This document shows, one piece after another, positions 60,500-64,000 of a DNA stretch of 64,000 bases. Source of the DNA: Umbilicaria muhlenbergii. Lineage: Eukaryota; Ascomycota; Lecanoromycetes; Umbilicariales; Umbilicariaceae. The first letter of the stretch is position 1. Each line of letters opens with the position of its first letter. The notes beneath the pieces are model-generated. The model worked only from the letters and a program-made list of their open reading frames with translations, was not told the DNA's origin and did no database searches. The translations under genes and the position numbers were made by a program. The stretch covers positions 601,982 to 665,981 of the forward strand of contig KK106985.1 of assembly GCA_000611775.1 (NCBI GenBank). The letters run 5' to 3'.

Positions 60500-63119
60500 A
60501 AGATAATCTCATTTCAGATACTCATGAGATTTTGTTTAAGTCATTTCATTATAAGTGTAAATAACTTACAAAATGAGCATTACTTATTAATCTTACCTGA
60601 CAACTTCTTCTTGAAATGTTTCACAGACTCAATTTCTCAGGCATTCTTCATTAAGACTTGATGTTCATTATGACTTATTTCATTTCAACCTGATGTTATT
60701 TTTTATATTTTTTAATGACATTTTAATTTAACTTGCTCATCTGTGTTTCTAGCATGTGCAATTATAGTTTGATTGTCAGTTTTATTATAACACTTTTGCT
60801 GCTTTCTGATCATACTTTCATGCTGACTATATTTATTGAGATGCTTTTGTGAAGTGATTAACACAGCATCTATCTTACATTGACTTGCTCACTGAGGCGT
60901 GATAAGTAGACTAATCATGATGAAGTGAGGAGAGAACTTAATTGCATCATTATTACATAAATTAATGATTTATCTTTTATGATGTGAGCATTATCTTTGA
61001 TCATTATCTTGCTTCTGACATAAGAGAGTGAGGAAGCAGGTGATCAAATGTATTAATGAAGAAATGATGTGAGTTAAACAGTAAGTGTTAATAATTGTCA
61101 TTATTATTAACATGTGAGTAATATCTGAAGAAATGAGACATGCTGCTAAATGATGAAGAAGGATAAATGTTGAAGAGAGTTAATATACACAGCTGATAAA
61201 TTATTCTTTAACTTGTGAATTTTGATATTGAGGCTTATGTGATTAAAAGCGCTGCTAGACAGGATCTGATGTTGATATTAACTTACAACATTATTTAAAT
61301 GATGAGGTGAAGTGCAAATCAAATGATGATAACATGAGCAGAGGTGAGTTGCGCAAGGAATGTTTATATTTATGTATTTTAATCATGTTTCTGAAAACCT
61401 GTGTTGATATCACAGCATCCTGTCACTGCAGTGAATGCATCAGAAGTTAAATGTTGATGTCACAACATTTCACCTTTACAATGAATGTGCTGAAAGTGTT
61501 ATGTTGATCTGACAACTTAACTACAGATGTGAAATCTGCAGCTGATTATGTTTTTTTTTTCATGCACTTTAGCATCCTTCTTTTACATCTCATTATTAAA
61601 GTTTCAGTTAAATAATGCTTCTAGATAACACCTGTGATATTTATTCATGTTGATAAAGATTTACTTCTCTTCAGATCTTCAAGCTCTGTGTACTTTTCTC
61701 ATTATTTTTAATGCACATTTTTCATGTTATCCTTCACTTAAATACCTGTCAGTTAAATAATGTTCATAAATAATGTCTGCATTCATTCTTGACAATTGAT
61801 ATTTTATTATCTTCAGATCTTATACATCTTTTTGATATGCTTCTTCATCTTTAACATATCTTTTTAACTTCAATACATCTCATCACCTTCAGTAAACTCA
61901 TCACCTTTAATGCACTCTGTCATCTTCAGAACTTATCATCTTCAACACACTTTATCATTTTTAATACATTCAGTCACCTTCAACTCATCCTGTTGCATTT
62001 AACACACTCAGTCACCTTCAACTCATCCTCTCACAATCATCATGCTTCATCATATTCAACACATCTTTTTAATGCACCTCTTGCTTCTTTTAGTTAATCA
62101 TACACCTTCACAACCTTTCACAAGTATAGTTAGACAAGTCAACACTCATAGTAATGCTGAAAGCTAATGCTTACTAGGTAACTGAAGTATGATGTGTATT
62201 AAAAATGAAGTTAAACATCTGTCAGCTGTTCCCCCTCCTTTTAAAGATAAGCTTCATCAAGTCAGAAAGTCAGCAAAGATTTACAAATCATCAAAGAATA
62301 AAGCTGCAGAGAAGCATCAGAAAGACTTAACATAATGATGATTAATTACATAATCTGCACCTTGAGGAAAAGAACCTGCTCACTCAGAGTGATTAAAAAT
62401 TTTGTGAAAAGTCAAGTCAGGAAGTAAGTTTCTCATATTAATTAATAATGTCAGAAGTTAATGCCCTTTTACAGTGAAGACCCTTCATAAAATTAAACAT
62501 TATCAACTTACAGAAGAGCTGTTTATTCTGAAAGCTGCATTTCAACATTTAATACATGAAATCATGATCAATCTGCCAGGCATGTAGAACATTAATGTTA
62601 AAAAAATATGTTGACAGAAGACTGCTCTGCTGATGTTGCAGAAATCAACAAAAATGTTGTTGATTTCATTTTTTAAGAATAAGTTGTCTGAAATACAAAG
62701 TAATGTTAAAGTTAATGCTCTCATGCAGATATCAATTTGCTCATCATTCATGAAAAGTGAATCATTATTCAGAGTAAGAATATAATTTTAACAAAACATC
62801 TTTTACTTCTTAACTCAGGTGAAAATCTTGTGCTGTATATTATTGAAATGCAGGATTCAAGGGTTATACCTGCTTCAAGACAGCATGATGACTGAAGAAG
62901 TAATGTTAAATGATAATGCTTAAATTGTTTCTGTAGGATAGGATACTAATGTAGTAATAAGAACATGAAACTTAAATTGAGATCACTCTGACCTGCATAA
63001 ATGATAACCTTAATGCACAAAAGTAAAGTTTTAACCCTTGTGCAGATAAAATGCATCATGTATAAAGACTTGATGAGTTCTGTAAAATTCTTAATATCTT
63101 ACTTTATTACCTGCTCTGA
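60500..63119. other. hAT interior, no recognised gene
   Basis: About 2.6 kb between the acidic frame and the terminal region of the hAT element. Short open stretches occur (62542-62751 minus; a plus-strand run near 62,245-62,330 reading FKDKLHQVRKSAKIYKSSKN) but none matches a family I know. Recurrent CACCTTCAACTCATC-like words at about 61,880-62,040 form a loose repeat. Confidence 0.4.
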
Positions 63120-63220
63120 CCTGACATGTCAAGGTGAGTTCAAAATTACTGAAACATTATCACTCAATCTGATTTAACTCAACTTAACTCAGTGTCACCT
63201 TGACCTGCAGTGACAGCTTA

Positions 63221-64000
63221 ATATTCATCTTTTCATTTTTCTTACCTGTTCAGTAAGTGATCATAAAGTTGAATTATAAGAGAAATTCAGCTCATCTGAC
63301 TTGTCTGTGAGTCAGTTTCTTAATCATTATAAAGTACTTCAGAACTTTATAATTTATTAAAATTTAAATTAAATTCTCTGTTCCTGTTAGTTCAATACAT
63401 CATTCCTCAAGACTTTAAATGATGATCAATAATTCTTTGTCATAAATCTCATAATTGCATTCAGCTGATATGAGTTTCTTAGAGAAAAATGTCATTAAAT
63501 GCATTAATTTTTAATCATCTTTCTGAGATAATACTCTTACAGATATCAGATCAGATGAATCACATTTAAAATAACATGTTCAAGTTCAATCAAAGTGTTA
63601 TAATATTAACACATTAATCAATCAGTTTTTTAGTTTATTAAAGGCTTGAAGACATTATTTAATTTACATATTAAAGAGTATGTCCTTGCCTGTCAGTCTG
63701 ATTAAAGACTTTGTAATTTTAAAATATCCCTTTATGAATTGTTGATAAAAGTTACAAAAACTTAAGAATGCCTGCAGCTGTTTTAAGTTAATTAGTATCT
63801 TTTAAGTCTTAATGATTGTGATCTTTTCAGAGTTCACTTGAATGTCATGACGTCTTATGATTAATCTTAAGTATTGAGTTTCAATCTTGTGAAATTCACA
63901 CTTTTTGATTTTAGCTTGTAAATTTGCCTTTCTCAATCATTTTAAAATAATTTGAACATGAGTTTAATGTTTAAACAGGAACTCTGAATAAATTAAGATA
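63221..64000 (-). mobile_element. Ty3/gypsy relic, family L: reverse transcriptase and RNase H part
   Basis: On the minus strand the end of reverse transcriptase (LQAFLSFCNFYQQFIKGYF near 63,790-63,730) and RNase H ([11 protein letters not shown] near 63,460-63,430, then NFMITYWTGKK near 63,270) are readable. The latter is a direct reading and ends at the hAT insertion. Integrase of the same element resumes at 47,560 leftwards. The element continues past the right edge of the window. Broken by many changes. Confidence 0.8.

Larger units (their letters stand above)
47566..63220 (-). mobile_element. Large hAT DNA transposon, host of two nested insertions
   Basis: Termini are TAGACTGTCA at 47566 and, inverted, TAAGCTGTCA at 63220. 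About 110-120 bp inside each end match the two ends of the 672-bp MITEs. The flanks GTGTTCAC (47558-47565) and ATATTCAT (63221-63228) match at five of eight positions; the three differences are G/A or C/T, as RIP would give, and fit an 8-bp hAT duplication. The span of 15,655 bp includes family A copy 2 (6.8 kb) and family E copy 3 (1.1 kb), leaving about 7.7 kb. This is long for a hAT element, and other unrecognised insertions are possible. Transposase remains lie at 48570-52280. Confidence 0.82.

Noticed and set aside
62440-62770. Possible pogo/Fot1-type transposase fragment
   Set aside because: Neither strand gave a convincing DDE or DNA-binding motif; left as unidentified.
1-64000. TGA read as tryptophan (alternative code or mitochondrial DNA), because so many relic frames have TGA where TGG is expected
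   Set aside because: The NACHT-ankyrin gene uses TGG for tryptophan and ends in TGA, relic frames also contain TAA and TAG, and the elements are nuclear types. Mutation of TGG explains it.

Overview
The window looks like nuclear DNA of a filamentous ascomycete (Pezizomycotina). It holds one short GC-balanced gene island inside AT-rich, repeat-packed DNA. The island genes have short introns with GT..AG ends and CTAAC-type branch sites, and one encodes a fungal STAND/NLR protein. The repeats are Ty3/gypsy, Ty1/copia, Tad-like LINE, hAT and MULE-type elements. Nearly all repeat copies carry dense C-to-T/G-to-A changes, as expected from repeat-induced point mutation (RIP) or a similar process. 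No rRNA, tRNA or CRISPR array was seen.

Layout, left to right. 1-2828: right part of a minus-strand Ty3/gypsy element (family A) with its 228-bp LTR; the first 19 bases look like a Tn5/Nextera mosaic end. 2829-6720: plus-strand Ty3/gypsy relic (family B). 6721-8340: very AT-rich, nothing recognisable. 8345-15300: gene island with a six-exon NACHT-ankyrin gene (+), a convergent intronless GH18 gene (-), and a 947-bp MULE-like element with a perfect 9-bp target duplication in the GH18 upstream region. 15300-20815: AT-rich DNA with an LTR ghost of family A, a SINE-like element containing a minisatellite, related short copies, and a 'family E' inverted-repeat element. 20906-34084: a minus-strand LINE split by a family B element with its own LTRs (23683-31278), which itself holds a 672-bp hAT-type MITE, and by a second SINE-like element. 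34085-36829: a chimeric stretch of SINE-like tail, hAT end, gypsy gag/protease and a palindromic family E element. 36830-41290: a second, better preserved LINE copy carrying a second 672-bp MITE. 41290-45650: a copia 3' fragment, then a plus-strand gypsy relic (family C). 45651-64000: a three-level nest. A minus-strand gypsy (family L) is split by a large hAT element (47566-63220), whose transposase region is split by a family E element and which also holds an almost full-length family A element (52290-59128) with two LTRs and a 5-bp target duplication.

Only the NACHT-ankyrin gene and the GH18 gene look like functional host genes. A link between them is not shown, although NLR and chitinase-fold genes are both often found in variable, transposon-rich parts of fungal genomes. 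The most informative features are target duplications, read by eye, that order the insertions; a mutation pattern rich in CpC and CpG contexts rather than CpA; a SINE-like family with an internal minisatellite; and a hAT family whose large copy has a second acidic frame and whose MITEs carry an internal foldback of about 70-bp arms.
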